Assembly: GCF_004353905.1 (NCBI RefSeq) | Contig: NZ_SMOD01000047.1 | Coordinates: forward strand, 1-58,146 | Origin: Paraburkholderia guartelaensis | GTDB taxonomy: Bacteria > Pseudomonadota > Gammaproteobacteria > Burkholderiales > Burkholderiaceae | Direction: 5' to 3' | DNA length: 58,146 bases | In this document: piece after piece, positions 8,353-16,770 of the stretch | How positions within the stretch are numbered: the stretch's first letter is position 1 | How the letters are laid out: each line of letters opens with the position of its first letter | Program-made: the position numbers and the translations under genes | The notes under the pieces: generated by a model | The model's database searches: none | Seen by the model: the letters and a program-made list of their open reading frames with translations, nothing else | Told to the model about the DNA's origin: nothing

Positions 8353-9753
8353 ATGCAAACCAATTCCACCCACGGACACCTCGAGCGCAAGCTCCGGAAC
8401 CGGCACATCCAGCTGATCGCGCTCGGCGGCACGATCGGCACCGGCCTCTTTTTGGGCTCCGCCGGCGTCCTCGAGCTTGCCGGACCCTCAATGCTGCTCG
8501 GCTACGCAATCGGCGGACTGGTGGCATTTCTTATCATGCGTTTTCTCGGCGAGATGCTGGTCGAGGAACCGATCGCCGGTTCGTTCAGCTACTTCGCAAA
8601 TCGCTACGGTTCGCGCTTCGCGGGCTTTCTCTCGGGCTGGAATTGTGTCGCGCTGTATGTGCTTGTCGGCATGCTCGAACTGACTGCAGTTGGCAAGTTC
8701 GTCCAGTTCTGGTGGCCGGGCATTCCGACATGGGTCACCGCGCTCGTCTTCTTCGTCATTATCAACGGCGTGAACTTCATCAACGTGAAGATTTACGGTG
8801 AGGTCGAGTTCTGGTTCGCGCTGATCAAGATCGTCGCGGTGATCGCGATGATCGTGGTGGGCATCTACATGATTGCGAGCCCGGGTCACCGGGGGCAGTC
8901 GGTCAGCAATCTCTGGTCGCACGGCGGGTTCTTCCCGCACGGGGTTTCCGGTCTGGTGATGGCGATGGCGTTCATCATGTTTTCGTTCGGTGGCGTCGAA
9001 ATGCTTGGCTTCACCGCAGCGGAAGCCGACAAGCCGCGTCAGGTCATACCACGGGCGATCAACCAGTTGATCTTCCGCGTGCTGGTGTTCTACATCGGTT
9101 CGATGGCGGTGCTGCTCATGCTGTCACCGTGGGACCATTTGCTCGCTCAACTTAAGTCGGGTGGCGGCATCTACAGTAACAGCCCGTTCGTGCTCGTGTT
9201 TTCAGGCATCGGCGCAAACCTGGCGGCAAACGTTCTCAACTTTGTGATTCTGACCGCGACGCTGTCTGTCTATAACAGCATGGTGTATTGCAACAGCCGG
9301 TTGCTTTACGGCATGGCAAGCGAAGGCAACGCGCCTAAGTCGTTGATGCGGGTGAATCGCCGTGGCGTGCCCGTGCGCGCGATCGTCTATCCCGCCGTCT
9401 TTACGGGGCTGTGCATCGTGCTGAACTACGTAGCGCCGGCGAGCGTGATCGAAATCTTGATGTCGCTGATCGTGGCCGCACTCGTCATCACGTGGGTCAC
9501 TATCATCGTGACGCATCTGCGCTTTCGCAAGGTGCGCATGACGAGTGACGCGAAGTCCGGCTTTTTGGCGCCGTTTGCGCCCGCCACGAATTATCTTTGC
9601 CTCGCGTTCATGGCATTGATCATCGGCGTCATGCTGTTGACGCCGGGCATACGGGCTTCCGCGTTTGCGATTCCCGTATGGATCGGCGTTGTGTATTTCG
9701 CATACCGATGCGTTCGGGGCCGTCACACCGAACTCGTCGTGGCTTCGTTCTGA
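8353..9753 (+). CDS. Amino-acid/amine permease of the AAT family (APC superfamily)
   Basis: A protein of 466 residues with about 12 hydrophobic spans. The N-terminus has the AAT hallmark LRNRHIQLIALGGTIGTGLFLG (in part), and SFSYFANRYGSRFAGFLSGWN marks TM3. This group includes GabP, ProY and CycA proton symporters for amino acids and GABA. The ATG at 8353 has GGGAGA upstream and lies 17 bp after the cupin stop. It is the probable importer for the substrate of the amine oxidase. The exact substrate is unknown. Confidence 0.87.
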   Translation: MQTNSTHGHLERKLRNRHIQLIALGGTIGTGLFLGSAGVLELAGPSMLLGYAIGGLVAFLIMRFLGEMLVEEPIAGSFSYFANRYGSRFAGFLSGWNCVALYVLVGMLELTAVGKFVQFWWPGIPTWVTALVFFVIINGVNFINVKIYGEVEFWFALIKIVAVIAMIVVGIYMIASPGHRGQSVSNLWSHGGFFPHGVSGLVMAMAFIMFSFGGVEMLGFTAAEADKPRQVIPRAINQLIFRVLVFYIGSMAVLLMLSPWDHLLAQLKSGGGIYSNSPFVLVFSGIGANLAANVLNFVILTATLSVYNSMVYCNSRLLYGMASEGNAPKSLMRVNRRGVPVRAIVYPAVFTGLCIVLNYVAPASVIEILMSLIVAALVITWVTIIVTHLRFRKVRMTSDAKSGFLAPFAPATNYLCLAFMALIIGVMLLTPGIRASAFAIPVWIGVVYFAYRCVRGRHTELVVASF

Positions 9754-10059
9754 TCTTGCCGCTCGAAAAGATGCGCTAGGTTCGGCGTTTGCTGCGAAAT
9801 ACAAAAAATATCGTACGCTCGTGTTGTTTGCGCCCTCTGCCTATGATGCCACCAGGGCGTTGACGGCTTCTGATTTGACATGAACGCTACGGGTCAACGC
9901 CGGTGGCTAGCTTCGGACAGCCATTGTGTGGGGGCCGTAGCAGGCCTTGGCTGTTTTCAGAATTTCCACCTCGATCCGGCGTAAGTGAAGCTCGAACATG
10001 GTCCGACTAATTAGCTTTCCGACCAACAAATCCAGTAGAGCATTCACCTTTTCCGGCAC
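9754..10059 (+). other. 306-bp intergenic region with a 9-bp inverted repeat
   Basis: No supported gene. GGCGTTGAC at 9856-9864 is perfectly complementary to GTCAACGCC at 9893-9901, separated by 28 bp. A 30-codon minus-strand frame around 9909-10000 has no recognisable content. The region borders the decayed island that follows. Confidence 0.4.
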
Positions 10060-10776
10060 TCACTGATATAGCAAGTCGGTTCGATAGTTACCGCCGGAGG
10101 GATAGTTGACGTACAGCCGCCATTGACCACCACGCTTGATACCGAATACGCGTGCCCGGTCGCCGTACTGCTGCGCGCTCAATAGCGTGCCACCGGTGAT
10201 GCCCGGATGTGAAGCAACAATATCCTGCGCCAGGTTTAGCAGAGTCTGTGTCCGAACATCAGAAACGTGAGCGGCTTCGCGCCGTTGCCGCGCTGCGGCG
10301 CTTTCAAAGACCCACTGCATAAAGGTTTGAGGAACAGGTGGGACCTGGACGTTGTGATGAACTACGATTGTCTTACTTGGTGCCTTAAAGACCATGATTC
10401 CGCAACCGGTAAGTTCGGCAGTGAAAAACAACTGCGCATCGAAACCCAGATCGACCGCATAGGCGCAATCAGGCGCCCACTGCAGATAATAAGCACGATC
10501 CCGCTGATATATGCCGTTCGGCTGATTACGGCTGATCCACACCGCCGATGTAGCCGAAATCCCGGTGTCGTCATAGCGGAGTGTGACTGGTGTTACGCGA
10601 GCTGCGGAATATTGGTAATGCAAAGGAACCGCGCCAGGGTTTTGAACCGTTCGGGAAACGCTGTTCGGGATCTCCCGCGTCATATTGCTTTCGAGCCGGA
10701 TCTGACGTACGTTTCCCAGACTGTTGAGCAAGGCCGCCGGATCGGCAAGAAACTGCCTATATTGCTGTGGATTCAT
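10060..10776 (-). CDS. Hypothetical protein, unrecognised
   Basis: A soluble 238-residue protein. The start at 10776 has GGTCGGAG 8 bp upstream; a longer frame to 11034 has no better signal. The middle is rich in aromatic and beta-type residues. C125 in ELTGCGIMVF and H140-H141-N142 in IVVHHNV stand out as a possible Cys/His pair but are not proof of catalysis. The C-terminus (RGGQWRLYVNY) looks like a closing beta strand. There is no signal peptide or membrane span. Composition is less GC-rich than its neighbours and it sits among gene fragments, suggesting horizontal acquisition. A secreted effector is one possibility and is speculative. Confidence 0.5.
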   Translation of the reverse strand: MNPQQYRQFLADPAALLNSLGNVRQIRLESNMTREIPNSVSRTVQNPGAVPLHYQYSAARVTPVTLRYDDTGISATSAVWISRNQPNGIYQRDRAYYLQWAPDCAYAVDLGFDAQLFFTAELTGCGIMVFKAPSKTIVVHHNVQVPPVPQTFMQWVFESAAARQRREAAHVSDVRTQTLLNLAQDIVASHPGITGGTLLSAQQYGDRARVFGIKRGGQWRLYVNYPSGGNYRTDLLYQ

Positions 10777-10908
10777 GCTTAGTCTCCGACCAAAGATGAA
10801 ATGGATACGCTTCCTCATCCGGTAAGGCGATTGGTGTGGTAGCTTTCCGATAGCCCCCGCTACTACCGGGCTACTTAACCAGAACAATTCTCCACGCGAT
10901 GTTATTCC

Positions 10909-11221
10909 ATGAAGCTCACCGAATTGGTCCTGGCTGCTTTGGTCGTAATGATGGACAAGTCCGCGTGTCCACAATTGCGGGAAGATCCCTGCGGCCCAAG
11001 TCGCTGAATTTGAAGAGAAGCGGAGCGAGATCAATCAATGCTGCCCTCCGGATCAAGAGTCATCCGCCTTCAAAGCACAGTGGCTGACAGCACATAGTCA
11101 TCGCCGGCTAGCCAGCGTCAATTGGTTATGCGCTCTCGGCGCGGGGCATACGATGCGTGTGAAGAAACAGATCGCGAGCCTCGCGCCGAATGTGCGATGC
11201 CGCGACTGCGACACCCCGTGA
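10909..11221 (+). pseudogene. Possible frameshifted small gene
   Basis: From ATG 10909 a frame beginning MKLTELVLAALVV stops after about 32 codons near 11005. The next frame then stays open, with cysteine-containing protein-like sequence, to TGA 11219-11221. One frameshift would join them into a product of about 103 residues. There is no ribosome site or family match, so this is offered only as a possible decayed gene. Confidence 0.2.
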
Positions 11222-11230
11222 GAACTCACT

Positions 11231-11488
11231 TTAGTTGCGCGGCTGCGGATCGCAATATTCCCAGATGACCATACCCCACGACGTGCTCTGAGGCCCGGGC
11301 ATGGGGTCGCCCGCCTCGACGTACACCGAATCCTTCGTCGCCGGACTCTGCCAGTGTCCAGTGCGTGGGCAGGGCTCTCCGGGCAAGGCGCGTGGCTTTG
11401 ATTGTGCGATGGGCTGTGGGAGGTAGGTGTCTTCCTCAGCGGGGAGACTACCGTCCCGGTAACGTTGGAGGATCTCCTGCCTACGCTG
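11231..11488 (-). pseudogene. Gene remnant, small tryptophan-rich protein (immunity-like?)
   Basis: A stop-free minus-strand frame of 85 codons ends at TAA 11231-11233 with clearly protein-like content: an amphipathic start (EILQRYRDG), PCPRTGHW, then EAGDPMPGP and WGMVIWEYCD. No start codon precedes it; the frame is closed by TGA just upstream, and the neighbouring frame continues with a methionine. A 5' frameshift or deletion is therefore likely. From memory, the CPxxGxW...GxxMP pattern resembles small proteins beside polymorphic toxins in Burkholderia and Ralstonia, but no family was verified. Confidence 0.4.
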
Positions 11489-11580
11489 TCATGAAAAAGG
11501 CATGCGGCCACCCGAAGCGGCGAATCAAGCGAGCCGGAAGCGGTCGCTCAAACCTTCAGAGGGAGAAGTCGCTATGACAC

Positions 11581-12087
11581 TCAGTCAACGCACTTCCATT
11601 CCATTTTCTGCACGCTGATATCGGGCTGATTAGCCAGCGCTTCTCGTTCGGGCAAGAACTGGAAACCATGTCGGCGATAGAGACCTACCGCGCGGGTGTT
11701 GTCTGGCGAGACTTTCAACACGACTTTCCGCTGTCCGCGTTCGATCGCGCGCGTCTGGATTGCGTTGACCAGGCGACTTGCAATTCCCAAGCCTCGGCAC
11801 TTCGAGTGAACCCACATGGCAATCAGGTTGTATTCATGCGAGCGGCTTATCGCGTCGCCGATAAGACCGACTGCTTGCCCTTGCACCATGGCTACCAGAT
11901 ATTGCGGTTGCGTCTGACCTGAAGCGCATTCGCGCCATTGCTGCTCGCTATACGCGGCAGCGGTGGCGTAACGCAGGCCGAACGCCGTTGGGCTGTCAAG
12001 CAGCGCGGAAAGGAGGACCGTCTTCAAGATTTGCCAGTCTTCTTCCGCGGTCGGGCGAATGAGAACAGGGCTCGACACTGTGGCCAT
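11581..12087 (-). CDS. GNAT-family N-acetyltransferase
   Basis: A protein of 168 residues with the acetyl-CoA-binding motif A at about 98-103 (RGLGIA) after a beta strand (LIAMWVHSK). The C-terminal motif B (NTRAVGLYRRHGF) is typical of GNAT enzymes. These transfer the acetyl group of acetyl-CoA to a primary amine of a small molecule, antibiotic or protein terminus. The gene is alone on the minus strand beside the decayed island. The acceptor is unknown. Confidence 0.87.
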   Translation of the reverse strand: MATVSSPVLIRPTAEEDWQILKTVLLSALLDSPTAFGLRYATAAAYSEQQWRECASGQTQPQYLVAMVQGQAVGLIGDAISRSHEYNLIAMWVHSKCRGLGIASRLVNAIQTRAIERGQRKVVLKVSPDNTRAVGLYRRHGFQFLPEREALANQPDISVQKMEWKCVD

Positions 12088-12425
12088 AAGGATTCTCGGG
12101 AGTCGGGGTTCTCCCTTCTAACATTGCAGCTTTCCCCGGATACGTCGGACACTCCGTCCGTACCCGAACATAGGGCGATCACTCTCGCTCTACGGCAACT
12201 GAGCGTGAAACTTGAGAGGGCGACTGAACGGCTGCTCCCGGAGTGTCGATGACGCCTGACACGCCCGGCGCAAGCCGATCAGCAGCAGGGATCCGATTAA
12301 AGGTCCACTACTGCGGCAAACTCGCGCTCATCGTTGGACGTATCAAAGCGAGTGCCTGGCTGTATTACGGTTGCATTTCAGTGCGACTTTAGATATTTCA
12401 CTAAAGTCGACTGAACTCCGAGTCC
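12088..12425 (+). other. 338-bp intergenic region with a perfect 9-bp hairpin
   Basis: No gene is supported. CGACTTTAG (12384-12392) pairs perfectly with CTAAAGTCG (12401-12409) across an 8-base loop, 17 bp beyond the IclR stop. It has no U-tract in either direction, so it may be a weak terminator for the IclR gene or a regulator site. Confidence 0.45.
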
Positions 12426-13211
12426 TCATCCCTTCCCGAGTGGCGGCCGACGTGGAAATCCCGCCATATTGCTCAACTGGGCAAGCTCATTGGCCGCCTC
12501 GCGTAGCAGTCCAGAGTACTCGTGAATTTTCTCAGTCGTCAGTCGTACCCGAGGACCGGCCAGGCTGATGACGCCGACGCAGCGCGAGCCGCTCACTACG
12601 GGCGTCGCCACTGCCGACATCCGCGGGGCGAACACCTCGTCGATCATCGCGTAGCCTCGCACGCGCGCGGCATGGACGAAACCCAACAGCGCTTTCAACG
12701 TCGTCGGCGCATTGGGTCCGAACTCATTTGGTTGTCCGAAGCCTTGCTTCAAGACTAGCTCGGCTGCCCGTTCATCGGTCATCGTCATGAGCCATGCGTG
12801 TCCGGTCGACGTGCATGAAAGTCGTGCTGCCTGGCCCATGTCGGGGTCGTAGCGGAAGCCGGTGCGCTGTCCGTCCGCCTTCCCAACCCAGATGATCGCT
12901 TCGCCATCCACCAGCGACAACCGCGCAAGTTCGCCGGTCTGTGCCGCGACGCGTTCGATGATCGGCTGGGCGATATCTGCGATGCCCGTGAGGCTCAGGA
13001 ATTCGAGTCCGTTCGACGTCATGCGCATGGTCAGGATGTAGCGGCTGTGATCGGCCAGTTGCCTGACATACCCGCCTTCAACGAGTTCGGTGAGCAGGCG
13101 GTGGCACGTGCTGCGCGGCAGGGACAAGGCATCGGCAATGGCCACGAGGCCTGCACCTTCGCCTTGCGACGCCAGCAGATCGAGAATTCTCAGGCCGTTT
13201 CTAAGCGACAT
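12426..13211 (-). CDS. IclR-family transcriptional regulator
   Basis: A protein of 261 residues from ATG 13211; a start 9 codons upstream is possible. The N-terminal winged helix (LVAIADALSLPRSTCHRLLTEL) is followed by the effector domain containing LSCTSTGHAWL and ATPVV. It is divergent from the transporter/dehydroquinase-like pair with a 124-bp gap. That gap contains TTCC-GGTGT-GGAA at 13239-13251, a plausible operator dyad. IclR proteins often control aromatic or quinate catabolism, which fits the neighbours. Confidence 0.87.
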   Translation of the reverse strand: MSLRNGLRILDLLASQGEGAGLVAIADALSLPRSTCHRLLTELVEGGYVRQLADHSRYILTMRMTSNGLEFLSLTGIADIAQPIIERVAAQTGELARLSLVDGEAIIWVGKADGQRTGFRYDPDMGQAARLSCTSTGHAWLMTMTDERAAELVLKQGFGQPNEFGPNAPTTLKALLGFVHAARVRGYAMIDEVFAPRMSAVATPVVSGSRCVGVISLAGPRVRLTTEKIHEYSGLLREAANELAQLSNMAGFPRRPPLGKG

Positions 13212-13335
13212 CTTTCGCTTCCATAATATGAAATGCAATTCCGGTGTGGAACGCCCCGCCTCGGCAGCGCAAACAATAGCACCTGTTCGTCACCAGAAAC
13301 GAACGTTTCACCAAATCAAGAATTCAGGAGACACC

Positions 13336-14679
13336 ATGTCATTTTTCGCTGATTCGGACCTTGCTGCAGAAGGGCGGTCTGCGCAGGCTCACTTGATGGC
13401 GCGTCGGGCAGTAGCTGGGGCAACCGTCGGCACAGCGCTCGAATGGTTCGACTTCGCGCTGTATGGCGTGGTCGCGGCGACGATCTTTCCCAAGCTGTTT
13501 TTCCCGTCGCTCGACCCCACCGCCTCGCTGCTCGCGTCACTGGCAAGCTTCTGGGCAGGGTTGGCCGCCCGCCCGCTCGGCGCGGTGATCTGCGGAATGC
13601 TCGGTGACCGTTGGGGACGTCGCAAACTGATGCTGATCACCGTGTCGGTGATGGGCGCGTCGTCCTTCCTGATGGGCGTGCTGCCCACCTACGGCCAGGT
13701 TGGCATCCTCGCGCCGACGTTGCTGGTGTCGCTGCGCATCATTCAGGGCTTCGCGCTCGGTGGCGAATCGACGGGCGCGCAACTGATGGCGGTCGAGCAC
13801 GCGTCTGCTAACCGGCGTGGCTGGTATTCGGGCCTGCTCGGCATTTGCTCGCCACTGAGCCAGATTCTCGCCAACTTCTCGCTCTTCACGCTGGCCGCGT
13901 TGCTTTCGTCGGACGACTTCGATGCCTGGGGATGGCGCGTCCCGTTTCTCGCGAGCTTTGTTCTGGTGCTGCTGGGCATTTACATCCGCAGAAAGGTTAG
14001 CGAGACACCGGCCTTCGAGGCGCTCAAGAAGACTGGCGCACCGACACGCGCGGCCAATCCGCTCGGCACCGTCTTCAAATATCACTGGCGCACCGCGCTT
14101 CGCCTGACGCTGTTCTTCTGTGGCCCGGCCGCGTTGTTTTATCTGATCGTGGTTTTCTCGCTGAGCTACCTGACGAAACACCTCGGCGTACCCAGGCAGA
14201 CCGGTTTCATGCTGCTGATGGTTGCGAATGTCTGCGCTATCGTGGGCGCGCTGGCGGGCGGCTATCTGAGCGATCGGATCGGACGCAAGCGCGCGCTGAT
14301 GATCGGTTCGTTTTGCACACTAATCTGCTGCCTGATTTACTTTCCGATCCTCAACCAGAACTCAATCGCCATGACGATGGCCGTGATGGGCGCCTTCCTC
14401 GGCTTCACACAGTTCCAGAGCGGCATCCAGCCGGTCTGGTTCGCCGAGTCATTCCCGACCGAGGCGCGCTACACGGGGTCCGCACTGTCGTATTCGGGAG
14501 CCAACCTGCTCACCGGCGGCCCGATGCCGATCGTCGCCGTGGCGCTGCTCAATGCCTTTCACGGTTCCCCGTGGGCCATCGTAGCGGTTTGCGGCTCGCT
14601 GAACCTGATCTCCTTCCTGATGATCGCAATATCCCGGGAAACCAAAGACACGGCCCTGGAACGCACTTCTGCTCATTGA
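13336..14679 (+). CDS. MFS transporter, metabolite:H+ symporter (MHS) family
   Basis: A protein of 447 residues with 12 predicted spans. The MHS N-terminal motif GTALEWFDFALYG is present, with the MFS loop motif GDRWGRRK between TM2 and TM3 and RIIQGFALGGE in TM4. The group carries shikimate, alpha-ketoglutarate, proline and aromatic acids with protons. The start at 13336 follows CAGGAGA. Only 4 bp separates it from the type II dehydroquinase-like gene, suggesting import of a quinate/shikimate-like or other cyclic acid. Confidence 0.87.
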   Translation: MSFFADSDLAAEGRSAQAHLMARRAVAGATVGTALEWFDFALYGVVAATIFPKLFFPSLDPTASLLASLASFWAGLAARPLGAVICGMLGDRWGRRKLMLITVSVMGASSFLMGVLPTYGQVGILAPTLLVSLRIIQGFALGGESTGAQLMAVEHASANRRGWYSGLLGICSPLSQILANFSLFTLAALLSSDDFDAWGWRVPFLASFVLVLLGIYIRRKVSETPAFEALKKTGAPTRAANPLGTVFKYHWRTALRLTLFFCGPAALFYLIVVFSLSYLTKHLGVPRQTGFMLLMVANVCAIVGALAGGYLSDRIGRKRALMIGSFCTLICCLIYFPILNQNSIAMTMAVMGAFLGFTQFQSGIQPVWFAESFPTEARYTGSALSYSGANLLTGGPMPIVAVALLNAFHGSPWAIVAVCGSLNLISFLMIAISRETKDTALERTSAH

Positions 14680-14683
14680 CACC

Positions 14684-15130
14684 ATGACTCGCAAACTCTA
14701 CATCCTCAATGGCTCCAACCTGAACATGCTGGGCGTGAGGGAACCTCATCTTTACGGCAGCACCACCCTTAAGGACATCGAACAGAACTGCCTCACGCTG
14801 GCCGACGCCCTCAAGTTCGACTGCGTGTTTCGTCAAACGAACAGCGAAAGCGAGTTGGTCGACTGGATCCAGGAGGCGTTCCTGCAAGACGCAGCGCTGA
14901 TCATCAATCCGGCCGGCTTTTCGTTCGGTCGGATTCCGGTGCTCGACGCGGTCAAGCTCATCCGCCGGACCGTTGTGGAATTGCATATCACCAACATCCA
15001 CCAACGCTCGGAGGAATATCGTCACTCGACGATTTCGGTGGCGGCTACCGCGGTAATTTGCGGGGCTGGCGCAAACGGGTACTTGCTGGCGATCCGCGCG
15101 ATTGACGATCTGTGGGGCAACGAGACGTGA
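14684..15130 (+). CDS. Type II 3-dehydroquinate dehydratase-like protein (divergent pocket)
   Basis: A protein of 148 residues with the AroQ fold pattern: NGSNLN near the start, R19 and Y24 (the flexible-loop Arg and catalytic Tyr), N75 in INP, H101 in ELHITN, and R113. The normally conserved YTHTS segment is GFSFGR here, so the substrate-pocket histidine expected at 81 is phenylalanine. AroQ converts 3-dehydroquinate to 3-dehydroshikimate. Because of the altered pocket it may act on a related substrate. It is probably co-transcribed with the transporter 4 bp upstream and regulated by the divergent IclR protein. Confidence 0.75.
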   Translation: MTRKLYILNGSNLNMLGVREPHLYGSTTLKDIEQNCLTLADALKFDCVFRQTNSESELVDWIQEAFLQDAALIINPAGFSFGRIPVLDAVKLIRRTVVELHITNIHQRSEEYRHSTISVAATAVICGAGANGYLLAIRAIDDLWGNET

Positions 15131-15351
15131 GCCGGTCCTCTATATAGGGGCTACGCGGGCTCCTCGATGGCTTAGGGATCGCCCTGGTGCCATACGCCTG
15201 ACCGTTGTCGATTCATCAAGTGCAGCGTTGTGCTGCTATGCCGGAATCCGCATGTTCGGTGCGGTTTGCTGTCAAGACGCGTCCATTTCGGCTCCCTATA
15301 CTCGCCTGACATTGCCCGGCGCCACGCCACTCCCCCTTCTGGAGGCAAGCC

Positions 15352-16770
15352 ATGTCGACGATTCCAGCACGCATAGAACGCATGCCGTATTCGAGCTTTC
15401 ATCGGCGATTGTTGTGGCTGGGAGGACTGGGATACGTGTTCGATGCGATGGATGCCGCTGTGCTGGCCTTCATGCTGCCGGTGCTGCGCACGCAGTGGCA
15501 TCTGAGCAGCGTACAGACCGGCGTGCTCGGCAGCGGCACCTTCATTGGGTATTTCTTCGGTGCTGCGATCGCCGGTATCCTCGGCGACGTGATCGGGCGG
15601 CGCAAGGTCATGGTGTGGGCGCTGATCATCTACTGCATCGCTTCGCTCATTAGCGCCGTGGCGCAGGATTGGCCGTTCTTCATGGCGATGCGCATCATCG
15701 CCGGTGTCGGCACCGGCGCCGAAAGCGCCATCGTGGCGCCGTTTCTCTCCGAGTTCGTGGCGCGCAAGTATCGCGGCACGTTCACCGGCAGTCTGGCGGC
15801 GTTCTTTTCGTTCGGCTTCGTCGCGGCCGCGGTGCTCGGTTATCTGGTGATCCCGCTGGCACCCGATGCCTGGCGCGTCGTCTCGGTCATCACCGCGCTC
15901 CCCGTCGTCATGCTGCTGTGGTGGCGGCGTGCGCTGCCGGAGTCTCCGCGCTGGCTCGATACGCGCGGCAGAACCGTCGAAGCCGAGGCGATCGTCGACA
16001 AAATGGAAGCGGAGGTGCGCGCCAACGGCTTGCAGCTCGAGCCGCTGCAAGCGCACGAGCCGGCCGCCCCGGCAACCGTGGGGCGCGGCACGCCGCTCGG
16101 CAACCTCAAGGCGCTCTGGTCGCGCGAACTGGCGAGCATTACCGCGATGGCCTGGCTGATGTGGCTGTCGATCACGTTCAGCTACTACGCATTCTTTACG
16201 TGGATTCCCGGCTTGCTGGTGCAAAGCGGCATGACCATCACGCGCAGCTTTTCGTATTCGCTCGTCATGTACCTCGCACAAATCCCCGGTTACTTTTCGG
16301 GCGCGTGGCTCAATGAAAAGATCGGCCGCCAGGCCACCATCGCGAGCTACATGGCCCTTGGCGGGCTCTCCGCGCTGGGGCTCGCGCTCACCCATGGCAA
16401 TGCCGAAATCCTGGCGTCGGGCTTCCTGCTGTCGTTCTTCATGAACGGGACTTACGCCGGCGTCTACGCTTTCACGCCCGAAGTGTTCCCAACTGACGTT
16501 CGCGCGACCGGCATGGGCGTCGCTTCGGCAATCGGGCGCCTTGGCGCGATCGCCGCGCCCATCCTGGTTGGCTATCTCTATCCGCGTCTCGGTTTCGGCG
16601 GAGTCTTCGGCGCCACGACGCTGGTGCTGATCATCGGTGCGCTCGCTGTTCTGATCATGGGCGTACCCACGCGCGGCCGATCGCTCGAAGAAATTGCCGC
16701 CATGCGCATGAAACGCTCACAGTCGGCGCATGGCGAGTTCGCGCGAGACAATCGGAGGAGAAACGTATGA
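15352..16770 (+). CDS. MFS transporter (sugar/acid porter type)
   Basis: A protein of 472 residues with 12 spans. It has DAMDAAVLAFMLP in TM1, GDVIGRRK in the TM2-3 loop, RIIAGVGTGAE in TM4, PESPRWL after TM6 and PEVFPTDVRATG near TM10. These are signatures shared by sugar porters and organic-acid/aromatic carriers. The stop codon overlaps the ATG of the amidohydrolase gene (ATGA at 16767-16770), so the two are translationally coupled. It probably imports the substrate of that hydrolase. Confidence 0.86.
   Translation: MSTIPARIERMPYSSFHRRLLWLGGLGYVFDAMDAAVLAFMLPVLRTQWHLSSVQTGVLGSGTFIGYFFGAAIAGILGDVIGRRKVMVWALIIYCIASLISAVAQDWPFFMAMRIIAGVGTGAESAIVAPFLSEFVARKYRGTFTGSLAAFFSFGFVAAAVLGYLVIPLAPDAWRVVSVITALPVVMLLWWRRALPESPRWLDTRGRTVEAEAIVDKMEAEVRANGLQLEPLQAHEPAAPATVGRGTPLGNLKALWSRELASITAMAWLMWLSITFSYYAFFTWIPGLLVQSGMTITRSFSYSLVMYLAQIPGYFSGAWLNEKIGRQATIASYMALGGLSALGLALTHGNAEILASGFLLSFFMNGTYAGVYAFTPEVFPTDVRATGMGVASAIGRLGAIAAPILVGYLYPRLGFGGVFGATTLVLIIGALAVLIMGVPTRGRSLEEIAAMRMKRSQSAHGEFARDNRRRNV

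Noticed and set aside
15131..15351. A promoter with TTGCTG and TATACT before the second MFS gene
   Set aside because: The spacing (23 bp) is outside the normal range, so it was not listed as a feature.
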